Notes: generated from the sequence alone by a model not told the origin. Numbered from the stretch's first letter, positions 1-11,454 are shown. The stretch: 64,000 nucleotides of DNA from Streptomyces sp. 135 (GCF_020026305.1 NZ_CP075691.1:806001-870000), one strand, 5' to 3'. Program-made: numbers and translations.

Positions 1-2215
<2,215 letters not shown>

Positions 2216-2298
2216 GGTGCGGCTCCAATCGCCTGACTCAGGCCGGTCAAGGGATAACGGCGGACAACCTAACGCGCTGATCAGCGCACTGTCCATAA

Positions 2299-2415
2299 AC
2301 CGGTCTAGTTACGGTTCCGTAGAAAAACAGCAGCTGATGTGCATGTCAGATGCCACTCGAGGTTGCGTCGGTAACGATTGAGCATCTTGCACGCATCCTT
2401 AGCTTTACCGGTTAA
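2299..2415. promoter_or_regulatory. Divergent promoter region with two ACCGGT elements
   Basis: The 268-bp gap between the mannosidase and the importer is AT-richer than its surroundings. It holds two copies of the palindrome ACCGGT, at 2299-2304 and 2407-2412. The second lies in the near-symmetric TTACCGGTTAA (2405-2415). Paired sites in a shared sugar-gene promoter suggest an operator for a LacI- or GntR-type repressor, but no such regulator gene is in view. Inference only. Confidence 0.3.
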
Positions 2416-2483
2416 GGAGTGGCTGACATAGTGCCGACATCCCACTCGCAGAGCTGAGCCGCAATCCTGAAGGAGCCGGGCAC

Positions 2484-3803
2484 ATGGGGAAGAAGAAGAC
2501 GCTGACGGGAGCGCTTCTGGTCGCCGCGACGCTGACCGTCGCCGGGTGCGGTGGCGGAGGGGCGGCCTCCGGTGAGACGGCGAAGTCACCGGCCGATCCG
2601 GCCGACGCCTCGGGCACCATCAAGGTCCTCACCCACCGCACCGACCTCGTCCAGAACGGGACGATGGACAAGTACGCCGCCGAGTTCAACAAGACCTACC
2701 CCAAGGTGAAGGTCGAGTTCGAGGCCCTCACCGACTACGAGGGGGAGGTCAAGATCCGGATGAACACCGACGACTACGGCGACGTCCTGATGATCCCGGC
2801 CGCCGTGGCCAAGAACGACTACCCGAAGTTCTTCGCCCCGCTGGGCTCCGCCGCCGAACTGGCGGACACCTACCGCTTCAGCGACAAGACGACGGTCGGC
2901 AAGAAGGTCTACGGCATCGCCCAGTTCGGCACGGCCAACGGCTTCGTCTACAACAAGGCCGTCTGGAGGAAGGCCGGCGTCAGCGAGCCGCCGGCCACCC
3001 CGCGGGAGTTCCTCGCCGCCCTGAAGGCGGTCAGGGCGAAGACGGACGCCCTGCCGTACTACACGAACTTCAAGGACGCCTGGCCGCTGACCGCCTGGAG
3101 CAACAACATCGGCTCCGTCACCTGTGACGCCGAGGCCACGGACAAGCTCGCGGGCGCGGTCTCCCCCTGGAAGCGGGGCGGCGAGCTGCACACCATCGAC
3201 TCGCTGCTCCACGACATCGTCAAGGGCGGCCTCTCGGAGAAGGACCCCAGCACCACCAACTGGGAGGCCTCCAAGGGGCTGATCGCCGAAGGAAAGGTCG
3301 CCACCATGCAGTTGGGCTCATGGGCGATCACCCAGCTGCGCGACGCGGCCGTGAAGGCCGACACCGACCCCGACGACATCGGCTTCATGCCCTTCCCCGT
3401 GCGGAAGGACGGCAAGCACTGTGCCGTCCTCGCCAGCGACTACCAGCAGGCGGTCAACGCCCACTCGTCGCACAAGACCGCCGCCCGTGCCTGGATCGAC
3501 TGGTTCACCGAGAAGTCCGGCTACTCCGCGAAGGAGGGCGCCGTCCCGACCCTGAGGTCCGCTCCGATGCCGAGCACCCTGAAGGACTTTGTTGACAACG
3601 ATGTCACCTTCCTGGAGCGCTCCGAGGCGAAGACCGGCGAGGTCAACACGATCGACAACGCCGCCGAGATCGGCCTCAACAAGCCCGACTACCGCCAAAA
3701 GCTCGTCGACCTCGCGCGGGGCGCCCAGCAGGGCAGCCTCGACGACTACTTCGCGGACCTCGACAAGCGGTGGAACCAGGCGGCCGGGACCGCCGGTTCC
3801 TGA
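2484..3803 (+). CDS. Sugar ABC importer, extracellular solute-binding lipoprotein
   Basis: A 439-aa protein with a lysine-rich N-terminus, a hydrophobic stretch and a lipobox VAGC with Cys22 as lipidation site, followed by a Gly/Ala/Ser linker. The rest matches the family 1 extracellular solute-binding (MalE-like) fold. A good ribosome site (gaaggag) precedes the ATG. It starts the importer operon and would capture an oligosaccharide outside the membrane for the two permeases downstream. Given the divergent GH2 mannosidase, a mannose-containing sugar is plausible but unproven. Confidence 0.92.
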   Translation: MGKKKTLTGALLVAATLTVAGCGGGGAASGETAKSPADPADASGTIKVLTHRTDLVQNGTMDKYAAEFNKTYPKVKVEFEALTDYEGEVKIRMNTDDYGDVLMIPAAVAKNDYPKFFAPLGSAAELADTYRFSDKTTVGKKVYGIAQFGTANGFVYNKAVWRKAGVSEPPATPREFLAALKAVRAKTDALPYYTNFKDAWPLTAWSNNIGSVTCDAEATDKLAGAVSPWKRGGELHTIDSLLHDIVKGGLSEKDPSTTNWEASKGLIAEGKVATMQLGSWAITQLRDAAVKADTDPDDIGFMPFPVRKDGKHCAVLASDYQQAVNAHSSHKTAARAWIDWFTEKSGYSAKEGAVPTLRSAPMPSTLKDFVDNDVTFLERSEAKTGEVNTIDNAAEIGLNKPDYRQKLVDLARGAQQGSLDDYFADLDKRWNQAAGTAGS

Positions 3804-3902
3804 CCGGCGCCGGTTCCTTCGGCCCGGCCGTCGGTGCGGGTCCCGTCGCCACCGGGCGGGGCCCGCCGCACGTCGTACACCCGCGAAGAGGAGAGGTCCG
3901 AG

Positions 3903-4850
3903 ATGACAGAGACGACCGAGACGCCCCCCGTGGCGCCGGCGAAAGTGCCACGCGCCGCCGTGCCGCCCCGCACGGGCAGGGGCGGCCGGCTGCCGCGCGG
4001 GCTCACACCGTGGCTCTTCCTGGCCGTCCCGCTGGCGCTGCTGATCACGTTCACCTATGTGCCCGTCGGGAACATGATCTTCTACAGCTTCACCGACTGG
4101 GACGGCGTCAGCCCCGACCGCCGCTTCACCGGCGTCGACAACTACGAGCAGATCTTCACCCGCCCCGAGCTGTTCCGCGTGTTCTTCGTCAGCTTCTACT
4201 ACCTGGCCGCGTCGGCCGTGCAGATCGCGATCGCCCTGTATTTCGCCACGGTCCTCAGCTTCGACCTGCGCTTCCGCAACCTCTTCAAGGGGATCCTCTT
4301 CTTCCCCTACCTGATCAACGGCGTGGCCATCGGCTTCGTCTTCCTCTACTTCTTCCAGGACGGCGGCACGCTCGACTCGGTCCTGTCGTGGTTCGGCGCC
4401 GGCTCCGGCCACGCCTGGCTCGGCGACCCCGCCTCGGCGAACACCTCGCTGGCCGGGGTCTCCGTATGGCGTTTCACCGGGCTGAACTTCGTGCTGTTCC
4501 TCGGCGCCATCCAGTCGATCCCCGCCGAGCTCTACGAGGCGGCCCAGCTGGACGGGGCGACGCGCCGGCAGCAGTTCCGGCACATCATCGCGCCGAGCAT
4601 CCGGCCGGTCATCAGCCTGAGCGTCATCCTGGCGATCTCCGGGTCACTCGCGGTCTTCGAGATCCCGTACATCATGACCGGCGGTGCGACCGGCACGACG
4701 ACGTTCGTGATCCAGACGGTCAAGCTCGCCTTCCAGTTCAACAAGACCGGTCTGGCCTCGGCCGCCGCCGTCGTCCTGCTCCTCATCATCTTGCTGATCA
4801 CCTGGATCCAGCGCCGCCTCGTGCCCGACGAGAAGGTGGACCTCGTATGA
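3903..4850 (+). CDS. Sugar ABC importer permease (MalF-type)
   Basis: A 315-aa membrane protein. The ATG at 3903 is chosen because a purine-rich ribosome site (gaagaggagagg) lies just upstream; longer in-frame starts would run through a Pro/Arg-rich leader. About six transmembrane helices follow a cytoplasmic N-terminus, and the EAA loop (EAAQLDGATRRQQF) that docks the ATPase is intact. Its stop overlaps the next permease start by 4 nt, so the two are translationally coupled. Confidence 0.93.
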   Translation: MTETTETPPVAPAKVPRAAVPPRTGRGGRLPRGLTPWLFLAVPLALLITFTYVPVGNMIFYSFTDWDGVSPDRRFTGVDNYEQIFTRPELFRVFFVSFYYLAASAVQIAIALYFATVLSFDLRFRNLFKGILFFPYLINGVAIGFVFLYFFQDGGTLDSVLSWFGAGSGHAWLGDPASANTSLAGVSVWRFTGLNFVLFLGAIQSIPAELYEAAQLDGATRRQQFRHIIAPSIRPVISLSVILAISGSLAVFEIPYIMTGGATGTTTFVIQTVKLAFQFNKTGLASAAAVVLLLIILLITWIQRRLVPDEKVDLV

Positions 4851-5689
4851 CCACGCCCATGCCCGCCCGCCGCCGGATCGCACCCGCCCTGACCTATCTG
4901 TCGCTGATCGTCGCGTCCCTGGTCGTGCTGGTCCCGCTCGCCGTCGTCCTCCTCACCTCACTCAAGACGTCCGAGGAGGTCAGCGACGGCGGCCCGCTGT
5001 CACTGCCGGGCGACTGGCTCAACTTCGACAACTACGCGACGGCGTTCACGGACGGCAAGCTCCTGTCCGCCTTCGCCAACACCGCCTTCATCCTGCTGTT
5101 CTCCATCACGGGGACGGTGCTCATCGGCTCGATGACCGCGTACGCCGTCGACCGCTTCGACTTCCGCGCGAAGAAGCCGGTCATGGCCCTGTTCCTGATC
5201 GCCACCCTGGTGCCCGGGGTCACCACACAGGTCGCGACCTTCCAAGTGGTCAACGGCTTCGGGCTGTTCAACAGCATCTGGGCGCCGGTCATGTTGTACA
5301 TGGGGACGGACATCGTCTCGATCTACATCTTCCTCCAGTTCATCCGGGGCATCCCGGTCTCGCTCGACGAGGCCGCGCGCCTCGACGGGGCGAACTCCCT
5401 CACCATCTACTGGAAGATCATCCTGCCGCTGCTGAAACCGGCGATCGCCACGGTCGTCATCATCAAGGGCATCACCGTCTACAACGACTTCTACATTCCC
5501 TTCCTCTACATGCCGTCCGAGGAGTTGGGCACCATCTCCACCGCCCTGTTCCGCTTCAAGGGCCCGTTCGGCGCGCACTGGGAGCACATCTCGGCCGGCA
5601 CGATCCTGGTGATCGTCCCGACCCTCCTCGTCTTCCTCTTCCTCCAGCGCTACATCTACAACGGCTTCGCACGGGGCGCGACCAAGTGA
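4847..5689 (+). CDS. Sugar ABC importer permease (MalG-type)
   Basis: A 280-aa membrane protein starting at the ATG of an ATGA overlap with the previous permease. About six membrane helices are visible, and the EAA loop (EAARLDGANSLTIYW) lies in the second half. It forms the channel together with the MalF-type partner. The operon ends here without an ATPase gene. Streptomyces importers of this class commonly share the multitask ATPase MsiK encoded elsewhere, which would explain the absence. Confidence 0.93.
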   Translation: MTTPMPARRRIAPALTYLSLIVASLVVLVPLAVVLLTSLKTSEEVSDGGPLSLPGDWLNFDNYATAFTDGKLLSAFANTAFILLFSITGTVLIGSMTAYAVDRFDFRAKKPVMALFLIATLVPGVTTQVATFQVVNGFGLFNSIWAPVMLYMGTDIVSIYIFLQFIRGIPVSLDEAARLDGANSLTIYWKIILPLLKPAIATVVIIKGITVYNDFYIPFLYMPSEELGTISTALFRFKGPFGAHWEHISAGTILVIVPTLLVFLFLQRYIYNGFARGATK

Positions 5690-5716
5690 CCTTTCCGGCG
5701 AAGGCCGCGCCCGGTC

Positions 5717-6490
5717 TCAGCCGGCGGCCAGGGTGCGGTCGAGGAGAGGCAGCAGGCGGTCCCAGTGGCGCCGCAGGGCCGAGGCGTCGAAGGCGTCGGT
5801 GTCGGCCATGGTGAAGCCGTGGACGGTACCGGGGTAGACCTCCGAGGTGTGGTCGACCCCTGCCGCTTCCAGGGCCCCGTCGAGCTCCCTGATCGCCTCG
5901 GGGGACATGTCGCTCTCGGCGAGCCCGAGGTGGACTTGGGCGGTGAGCCGCGAGAAGAGACGGTGCGGGCTGTCGGGCGCCTCGGTGACCAGGGGGCTGG
6001 GGTGGAACCCGGCGACGGCGGCCACCTGTTCGGGGTGGGCCGCCGCGGTGCGCACCGCGAGGACCGCGCCCATGCAGTAGCCGACGGCGGCGACCGGTCC
6101 GGTGGCGACCTCCGGCCGGCTGGTGAGGAAGCCGAGGTAGGCCTCGGCGTCGCGCAGGGCACGCTCGGTGGTGTGGGCCCGGGCCAGGGGCATCACTCGG
6201 GCGAAGACTCCCGGCCGCTCCTCCTCCCCGATGTGCTCGGGAAGCTCGATCACCGGTGCGGGGCCGTGCCGGTAGTAGATGTGGGGGACGAGCACGTAAT
6301 ACCCGTGCCCGGCCAGTTCGCCGGCCATCTTCTCCAGCACCGGCCGCGTACCGAAGGCGTCGGTGTACAGCAGCACACCCGGGTGCCGCCCGGGACGGTC
6401 GGGGAAGGCGGCGAACGCGTCGGCACGGCCGTCCGGGGTGGGGATCTCCAGCGTCTCGGTCGCGGAGCCGGTGCTCTCTCGCCGGGTCAC
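5717..6490 (-). CDS. Dienelactone hydrolase family protein
   Basis: A 257-aa alpha/beta hydrolase. The GTG at 6490 is chosen because it overlaps the stop of the upstream DinB-like gene (GTGA); an upstream ATG would intrude further into that gene. The Cys-Asp-His triad of dienelactone hydrolases can be placed at Cys139 in GYCMGA, about Asp194 in ESDMS and His224 in TVHGF. No signal peptide is present. It probably hydrolyses a lactone or ester in the cytoplasm; the actual substrate cannot be read from sequence. Confidence 0.9.
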   Translation of the reverse strand: MTRRESTGSATETLEIPTPDGRADAFAAFPDRPGRHPGVLLYTDAFGTRPVLEKMAGELAGHGYYVLVPHIYYRHGPAPVIELPEHIGEEERPGVFARVMPLARAHTTERALRDAEAYLGFLTSRPEVATGPVAAVGYCMGAVLAVRTAAAHPEQVAAVAGFHPSPLVTEAPDSPHRLFSRLTAQVHLGLAESDMSPEAIRELDGALEAAGVDHTSEVYPGTVHGFTMADTDAFDASALRRHWDRLLPLLDRTLAAG

Positions 6491-7056
6491 TGGCCCACCC
6501 GTCCGTCGATGCACTCACGGAGCAGGTCGGCGTGCCCGCAGTGCCGGGCGTACTCCTCGATCCTGTGCACCATCAGCTCCCGGACCGCGATGCCCTCCTT
6601 GCCCAGACGCTCGCCCAGGTCCTCGTGTTCGGCAAGCGCCGCGTCGGTCGCGGCCTGCTCACGCTCCAGGGCGCGGTACGCGGCGTCGACCTCGGCCTGC
6701 TCGGCCACCGCTCCGTCGAAGTCGCCGTCGGGCTCGCCGTACAGCGTCGGCAGCGGGTCGCCCTCGCTGATCCAGTTCGACCAGTCGCGTTCCGCCTCGG
6801 CGAGATGGCGGATCAGGCCCAGCAGCGACATCGTCGAAGGCGGAACCGAGCGGCGGGCCAACTGCTCCGCGTTCAGGCCCTCGCACTTCATGCGCAGGGT
6901 CAAGCGGTAGCCCGCCAGGAAATTCTGGAGCGTCGCCAGCTCGCCGTCTGGGCTCACTCCCCGGTTCTCGCGAGGATCGTCGTCCGGGTCGGCCCACATG
7001 TCGGGGTAGACGGTCGCTCTGCTCCATCGCTCGGGTTGATCATTCATGCGTGCCAT
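6487..7056 (-). CDS. DinB-like / DUF664 protein
   Basis: A 189-aa protein of the DUF664 (mini-circle, DinB-like) group. It has a four-helix arrangement, a conserved LLGLIRHLAEAERDW segment and a C-terminal EEYARHCGHADLLRE motif whose histidines usually bind a metal in this superfamily. The ATG at 7056 is used; a second ATG at 7047 is equally possible since neither has a strong ribosome site. It is coupled to the dienelactone hydrolase by a 4-nt overlap. Members often act in thiol-dependent detoxification, but no specific reaction can be assigned. Confidence 0.85.
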   Translation of the reverse strand: MARMNDQPERWSRATVYPDMWADPDDDPRENRGVSPDGELATLQNFLAGYRLTLRMKCEGLNAEQLARRSVPPSTMSLLGLIRHLAEAERDWSNWISEGDPLPTLYGEPDGDFDGAVAEQAEVDAAYRALEREQAATDAALAEHEDLGERLGKEGIAVRELMVHRIEEYARHCGHADLLRECIDGRVGQ

Positions 7057-7160
7057 ATTCGTCCGTCGAGGGGCGGGCGCGCCAGTGTTCAGGACCGACG
7101 ACCTGAACGTACGTACGCTCCCTCAAATGCTGTCACGCGGACAACCGTTTCGTCCGACGT

Positions 7161-7185
7161 GATTGAAGCGAACGGACCGGGGTAG
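7161..7185 (+). promoter_or_regulatory. Possible SigB-type promoter upstream of the sigma factor
   Basis: GATT at 7161-7164 is followed after 15 nt by GGGTAG at 7180-7185, about 65 nt before the sigma-factor start. This resembles the Streptomyces SigB/SigH-type pattern (G-T-T-T near -35, GGGTA near -10) and would fit autoregulation. The -35 half deviates, so this is a weak match. Confidence 0.35.
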
Positions 7186-7248
7186 TCGCGGATCACCAGC
7201 CTCTAGGGACTGACAGGGCTGACCGCACAGGGAGGGAAACACATCACC

Positions 7249-8091
7249 ATGGCGACCACAACGCAGGCAGTGACCGAAAGCGAGCAATTGCCGGAGATCA
7301 CCGCGCCGCAGTCGGTGGCCCCGCAGGATGCCCGGGCCCTGTCGAAGCTGTTCTTCGGCCGGCTCGCCACGGTGGAAGAGGGAACCGCCGAGTACCAGTA
7401 CGTGCGGAACACCCTGATCGAGATGAACATGTCCCTGGTCCGCTACGCGGCCGGACGCTTCCGCAACCGGTCCGACGACATGGAGGACATCGTCCAGGTC
7501 GGCATGATCGGTCTGATCAAGGCCATCGACCGTTTCGAGCTGTCCCGCGACACCCAGTTCGCCACCTTCGCCGTGCCGTACATCGTAGGTGAGATCAAGC
7601 GGTTCTTCCGCGACACCTCCTGGGCGGTGCACGTCCCCCGCCGGCTGCAAGAGGCCCGGGTGGAGCTGGCCAAGGCCACGGAGGAGCTCAGGACGCGGCT
7701 CGGCCGGGCCCCCCGGGTCGCCGAACTGGCCGCCCTGATGGACCTGAGCGAGGACGAGGTCATCGAGGCCCAGGTGGCCGCCAACGGCTACAACTCCACC
7801 TCCCTGGACGCGGCCGTGCACGGTGACCCCGATGAGGGCGAGGCCGCCCTCGCCGACTTCATCGGCCAAGAGGACCCCGCGCTGGAGCTCGTGGAGGACT
7901 TCCACACACTGGCCCCCCTGATCGCCGAGCTCGACGAGCGCGACCGGGAGATCCTCCACCTGCGGTTCGTCGACGAGCTGACCCAGTCCCAGATCGGCGA
8001 ACGTCTCGGCGTCTCGCAGATGCATGTCTCCCGGTTGCTGACCCGCACGCTGAAGCGCCTGCGCGCGGGCATGCTCACCCCTGCCGAGTGA
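7249..8091 (+). CDS. SigB/SigF/SigG-family RNA polymerase sigma factor
   Basis: A 280-aa group 3 sigma factor. Region 2 contains NMSLVRYAAGRF and FATFAVPYIVGEIKRFFRDT, which serve core binding and -10 recognition. Region 3 follows, then region 4 with the helix-turn-helix LTQSQIGERLGVSQMHVSRLL, which recognises the -35 element. An N-terminal tail of about 30 residues precedes the conserved part. In Streptomyces such factors drive osmotic, oxidative or developmental stress regulons and are held by anti-sigma kinases. The phosphatase, MarR gene and stressosome operon downstream suggest a common stress module. No anti-sigma gene is directly attached. Confidence 0.93.
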   Translation: MATTTQAVTESEQLPEITAPQSVAPQDARALSKLFFGRLATVEEGTAEYQYVRNTLIEMNMSLVRYAAGRFRNRSDDMEDIVQVGMIGLIKAIDRFELSRDTQFATFAVPYIVGEIKRFFRDTSWAVHVPRRLQEARVELAKATEELRTRLGRAPRVAELAALMDLSEDEVIEAQVAANGYNSTSLDAAVHGDPDEGEAALADFIGQEDPALELVEDFHTLAPLIAELDERDREILHLRFVDELTQSQIGERLGVSQMHVSRLLTRTLKRLRAGMLTPAE

Positions 8092-8113
8092 TGTGCCCGA
8101 CGGGGGCCACGCC

Positions 8114-9268
8114 TCAGGGGCGGCCCCGCCAGTCGAGGCACACGATCAGGGCGTCGTCGGCGGCGGCGATCGGGCCGCGGTGACCGGAGAGTTCATGGAG
8201 CACGGCGCGCGGGACCTGCGAGGGCGGCAACAGGCGGGAGTTGGTCATCGCCCGGGTGAGCGCGCGCTCGCTGTAGCGCTCCCCCGTCGGCGACGCCACG
8301 TCGTAGACACCGTCGCTGACGAACAGCAGCCGGTCCCCGGGGCTGACCTGGAAGTGCTCCGCGGTGTAGGGCGTGTCCTCGGACATGCCGAGCGGCAGCT
8401 GCGCGTCCAGGGCGACGGGCTCGGCCCTGCCGTTGCGCATGCGCCACATCTTCGGGGAGCCCGCGTCGATGATCTCCGTCTCTCCCGTGGCGAGATCGAA
8501 GCGCAGGAGCAGCATGGAGAGATGGACGGCGCCTTGGTAGTGCCCGTACACGGCTTGGTCGGCCAGGCAGGCCTGGTCGCTCAGCGAGAGTCCGGCACGG
8601 CGGGCGTTGCGCAGCGCGTTGATGGCCAGGCTGGTGAGCAGGGCGGCTTCGATGCCCTCGCCCATGCCGTTGGTGACGGTGAGCGTGAGGTGGTCGGCGG
8701 AGGCCGACCAGTCGAAGTTGTCGCCGTGGATGGCGTAGGCCGGTTCGAGCTGGGCCCCGATGTCGTACTCGGGGCGGGAGCAGGAGCGGCCCGGCAGCAG
8801 CTGCCACTGCATCTCGGCGGCGAGGGTGAGCCGGTCGGCGCGCCGTGCCTGGAGGTAGAGATCGGTGTCGCGCTGGGCCACGACGATCTCGTGGCCGAGG
8901 ACCTCCGCCACGTCGGCCAGTTCCCGCAGGGTGGCGGGGTCGCAGGCCTCGGCCGGCAGACAGACGCTGAGGATGCCGATGCGGTCGCCGCGCACGCTCA
9001 CGGGGAGGTGGGCGGTGCACAGTCCGCCGCGGCCGCCGGCTTCGACGTACGGTTCCTGTGCCCCGAAGGCCCGGCCGGGGGCGCTGGTGTGGATCGGCAC
9101 GGGGGCCGCCGTGTGCGGAAGGGCGTTGACCGGTTGGAGTATGGTCATCGCGTAGTCGGCCATGAGCAGGTCGACCTTGCGGGCTGTGTAGTGAACGGTG
9201 AGCGTGTCCTGCACTGCGTCGAGAAGAGCGTGCGGTGCGGAGGTGCGCAGGGCGCGCTCCACAGCCAT
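8114..9268 (-). CDS. GAF-PP2C (SpoIIE-type) phosphatase
   Basis: About 384 aa from the ATG at 9268, which has GGTGGA upstream; an ATG at 9343 would add 25 residues. The first half resembles a GAF sensor, and the second half is a SpoIIE/RsbU-like PP2C domain. Metal motifs are visible as GDNFD, SDGVYD and ADDALIV. The motif that is usually Asp-x-x-Gly reads TNGMGEG here, with Asn at a usual metal-ligand position. It probably dephosphorylates an anti-sigma antagonist, possibly for the sigma factor whose 3' end faces it. Confidence 0.88.
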   Translation of the reverse strand: MAVERALRTSAPHALLDAVQDTLTVHYTARKVDLLMADYAMTILQPVNALPHTAAPVPIHTSAPGRAFGAQEPYVEAGGRGGLCTAHLPVSVRGDRIGILSVCLPAEACDPATLRELADVAEVLGHEIVVAQRDTDLYLQARRADRLTLAAEMQWQLLPGRSCSRPEYDIGAQLEPAYAIHGDNFDWSASADHLTLTVTNGMGEGIEAALLTSLAINALRNARRAGLSLSDQACLADQAVYGHYQGAVHLSMLLLRFDLATGETEIIDAGSPKMWRMRNGRAEPVALDAQLPLGMSEDTPYTAEHFQVSPGDRLLFVSDGVYDVASPTGERYSERALTRAMTNSRLLPPSQVPRAVLHELSGHRGPIAAADDALIVCLDWRGRP

Positions 9269-9389
9269 GAATCTGTCCACCGGTCGGGTACCACCTGTTC
9301 CTGTTCGGGATGAGAGTGCGAGAGGGAGCCGAGGGCCTGCCATGCCTCAGCGACTGACAGGGCCACTGCGAAGTGTCACAGTTGAGGGC

Positions 9390-9890
9390 ATGGATTCCGA
9401 AACTTCCGTCAGGGGCGGCCAGAATGCGGCCGCGCATGCTGCCCGGGAAGTCATCGAAGTGCTCGAGGTGCTGTGGAGCAGGGGCAGGGATCTCACTCCG
9501 ACCGCACCGGTGTCGTCGTCACAGTTGCGCGTGCTGTACGCCCTGGACGGCGCTCAGGGGATCAACTTGCGAACGCTCGGTGAGTTCCTGGGATCTGCGC
9601 CGTCCTCGGTGAGTCGTATGTGTGACCGTCTTCACGCCCTGGGCTTCATCGAGCGGTCCCTCAGCCCGGCCAGCCGCCGCGAGCTCGAACTCCGCTTGTC
9701 GAGCCGGGGAGAAAATTACCTCACCGAGCTGCGGGCCCGACGCGAGAGTGCGCTGTTGGAAGCCATCTCGGCGATGCGGCCGGCGGACCGTGCCGCCCTG
9801 GTGCGGGGGCTGGACGGCTTCCATCGTGCGGTGGAACACACCGCGCCGGGGCGCACACCGGCGGGCGACCGCTCGGCCGAGTCCGCCTGA
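9390..9890 (+). CDS. MarR-family transcriptional regulator
   Basis: A 166-aa protein. The ATG at 9390 is preceded by gttgaggg. The winged helix spans roughly residues 40-110, with the recognition helix in SAPSSVSRMCDRLHALGF and a wing after it, flanked by the long helices used for dimerisation. It is divergent from the GAF-PP2C phosphatase and sits upstream of the stressosome operon, so either may be its target. No ligand can be inferred. Confidence 0.85.
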   Translation: MDSETSVRGGQNAAAHAAREVIEVLEVLWSRGRDLTPTAPVSSSQLRVLYALDGAQGINLRTLGEFLGSAPSSVSRMCDRLHALGFIERSLSPASRRELELRLSSRGENYLTELRARRESALLEAISAMRPADRAALVRGLDGFHRAVEHTAPGRTPAGDRSAESA

Positions 9891-10168
9891 ACCGCCGCGC
9901 TGTCCGGCCCCTGGGGGGGGGTGTGGTGACGGCTCTCGCGATGACGTGGGTTTACTTTCGGCACTCCTAGGTACACACAGACGGTTGTGAAGGGTCGACT
10001 CCTGTGAGGTTCAGGTGCGTTCGATGTCGAGGCGCGGTCGGTGGTCGGGTACGGACGGCAACCGTGCAGCTCAGCGGCGTGGTTGACGTCTCGTTACGGT
10101 CCGCCTTCTGAAGATCGCCACCCTCGGTTAACATTTGCCGTGCGACAACAATTGCTAAGGTGGATGGA
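9891..10168. other. Gap upstream of the stressosome operon
   Basis: 278 nt with no convincing gene. It contains a run of nine G (9913-9921) and an AT-richer stretch at 10128-10156 directly before the operon, which must hold its promoter. No clear consensus promoter could be picked. Confidence 0.5.
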
Positions 10169-11050
10169 ATGAACACCAGTGAGTCCGAGGCCCGGTTGCG
10201 CGTCAGCACGGCCCTGCGTGAGCAGGGCGAGAAAGTGGCCGATCGGTGGGTGCAACTCCAGTCGGAGCAGGCCGTCCTGGAGACGGGTATCACCGAGGCC
10301 GAGCTGAACGAAGAAGCCGACTCCTTGGTCGAAGCGCTGCTCGCCGGTCTTGAGACGGACATTCCGGTGCAGGACGTGGTCACCACGCACCCCGGCCTGC
10401 GCCAGGCCGTCACGGACCTGTCGATGCGCCGCGCGCGCGGCGGCGCGACGCCCACGGCGACCTCCCCGGCAATATTGGCGCTGAAGGAGGCGCTGCTGGA
10501 AGCGGTGCAGTCCGATACACGTGACGTCACCGCGCTCTACCACGCGGCGCTCTTCATCAACCGCCTGCTCGACACCGCGGGCGCGATGTCCTTCGAGATC
10601 TACGTGGAAGGCCGCGAGGAGATCATCCGGCGCCAGAGCCGCCAGCTCCTGGAAGTGTCGACGCCCGTGGTGCGCATCTGGGACCGGGTCCTCGCCGTGC
10701 CGCTGATCGGGACGCTCGACACGACCCGGACGCAGGTGGTGATGGAGAACCTGCTGGAGGCCATCGAGCGGGACGAGGCGCAGGTCGCGATCATCGACAT
10801 CACGGGTGTGCCGACGGTGGACACCGCGGTCGCGCACCACCTGATGCAGACGGTCAACGCGGTACGGCTGATGGGCGCCGACTGCGTGATCAGCGGCATC
10901 CGTCCGCCGATCGCCCAGATCATCGCGCAGCTCGGCATCGACCTGTCGGCCATCCTGACGCGGGCGACGCTGGCGGACGCGCTGGCCGCCGCCATCCCGC
11001 TGCTGACGGACCAGCCGGTCCACCAGTCCTCGCTCGCGGGCGTGCGGTGA
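10169..11050 (+). CDS. rsbR: RsbR-type stressosome sensor
   Basis: A 293-aa protein. The ATG at 10169 has AAGGTGG five nt upstream, better than the GTG at 10160. Residues 1 to about 160 form an alpha-helical RsbR N-terminal sensor domain, and about 165-285 form a STAS domain. Two threonines align with the phosphorylation sites of Bacillus RsbRA: about Thr165 in VSTPVVRIW and Thr219 in VPTVDTAVAHHL. In stressosomes these are phosphorylated by RsbT. The gene heads a five-gene operon and overlaps rsbS by 4 nt. Confidence 0.93.
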   Translation: MNTSESEARLRVSTALREQGEKVADRWVQLQSEQAVLETGITEAELNEEADSLVEALLAGLETDIPVQDVVTTHPGLRQAVTDLSMRRARGGATPTATSPAILALKEALLEAVQSDTRDVTALYHAALFINRLLDTAGAMSFEIYVEGREEIIRRQSRQLLEVSTPVVRIWDRVLAVPLIGTLDTTRTQVVMENLLEAIERDEAQVAIIDITGVPTVDTAVAHHLMQTVNAVRLMGADCVISGIRPPIAQIIAQLGIDLSAILTRATLADALAAAIPLLTDQPVHQSSLAGVR

Positions 11051-11454
11051 GCGGCGGCTTGAGCGGCGTTCCCATCCTGCGCCTCGGTGATGTGCTGGTC
11101 ACCGGTCTGCTCAACGAGCTCGACGACAAGGCCGCGATCGCCTTCACCGAGGAGCTGACGGAGCGCATCGTCGCCGACCGGGCGCGCGCCGTGCTCATCG
11201 ACATCTCGCGGCTGGAGCTCATCGACTCGTTCGTGGCGCGCACACTCATGGAACTGACCACCACGGCACGTCTGCTCGGGGCCAGGGTCATAGTGGCCGG
11301 CATGCGACCCGCGGTCGCGATCACCCTGGTGGAACTGGGGTTGCAACTGTCCGGTGTGGAGACCACCCTCAACGCGGAGCAGGGCATGATCGCGTTGGGT
11401 TGGCAGCCGGCCTCCCGACCCCCAAAGGGGGGCCCCGTTGACCCTCTACGGTGA
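11047..11454 (+). CDS. rsbS: RsbS-type stressosome scaffold (STAS)
   Basis: A 135-aa single STAS domain starting at a GTG that overlaps the rsbR stop. Ser61 in LELIDSFVARTL occupies the RsbS phosphorylation position (Ser59 in Bacillus). The C-terminal tail after GMIALGW is Pro/Gly-rich and overlaps the start of the next gene. RsbS and RsbR together build the stressosome core and hold the kinase RsbT until stress-induced phosphorylation releases it. Confidence 0.93.
   Translation: MSGGLSGVPILRLGDVLVTGLLNELDDKAAIAFTEELTERIVADRARAVLIDISRLELIDSFVARTLMELTTTARLLGARVIVAGMRPAVAITLVELGLQLSGVETTLNAEQGMIALGWQPASRPPKGGPVDPLR

Noticed and set aside
2299..2310. DasR (dre) site, because of GGTCTAG next to the importer promoter
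   Set aside because: Only the left half matches the 16-bp palindrome; the right half does not, so a DasR call is not supported.
7108..7117. Palindrome CGTACGTACG upstream of the sigma factor
   Set aside because: Short and simple; such strings are frequent in high-GC intergenic DNA and no regulator is indicated.
9913..9921. Nine-G run after the MarR gene as a possible phase-variable tract
   Set aside because: It lies outside any coding region and not in a recognisable promoter spacer, so length change would have no evident effect.
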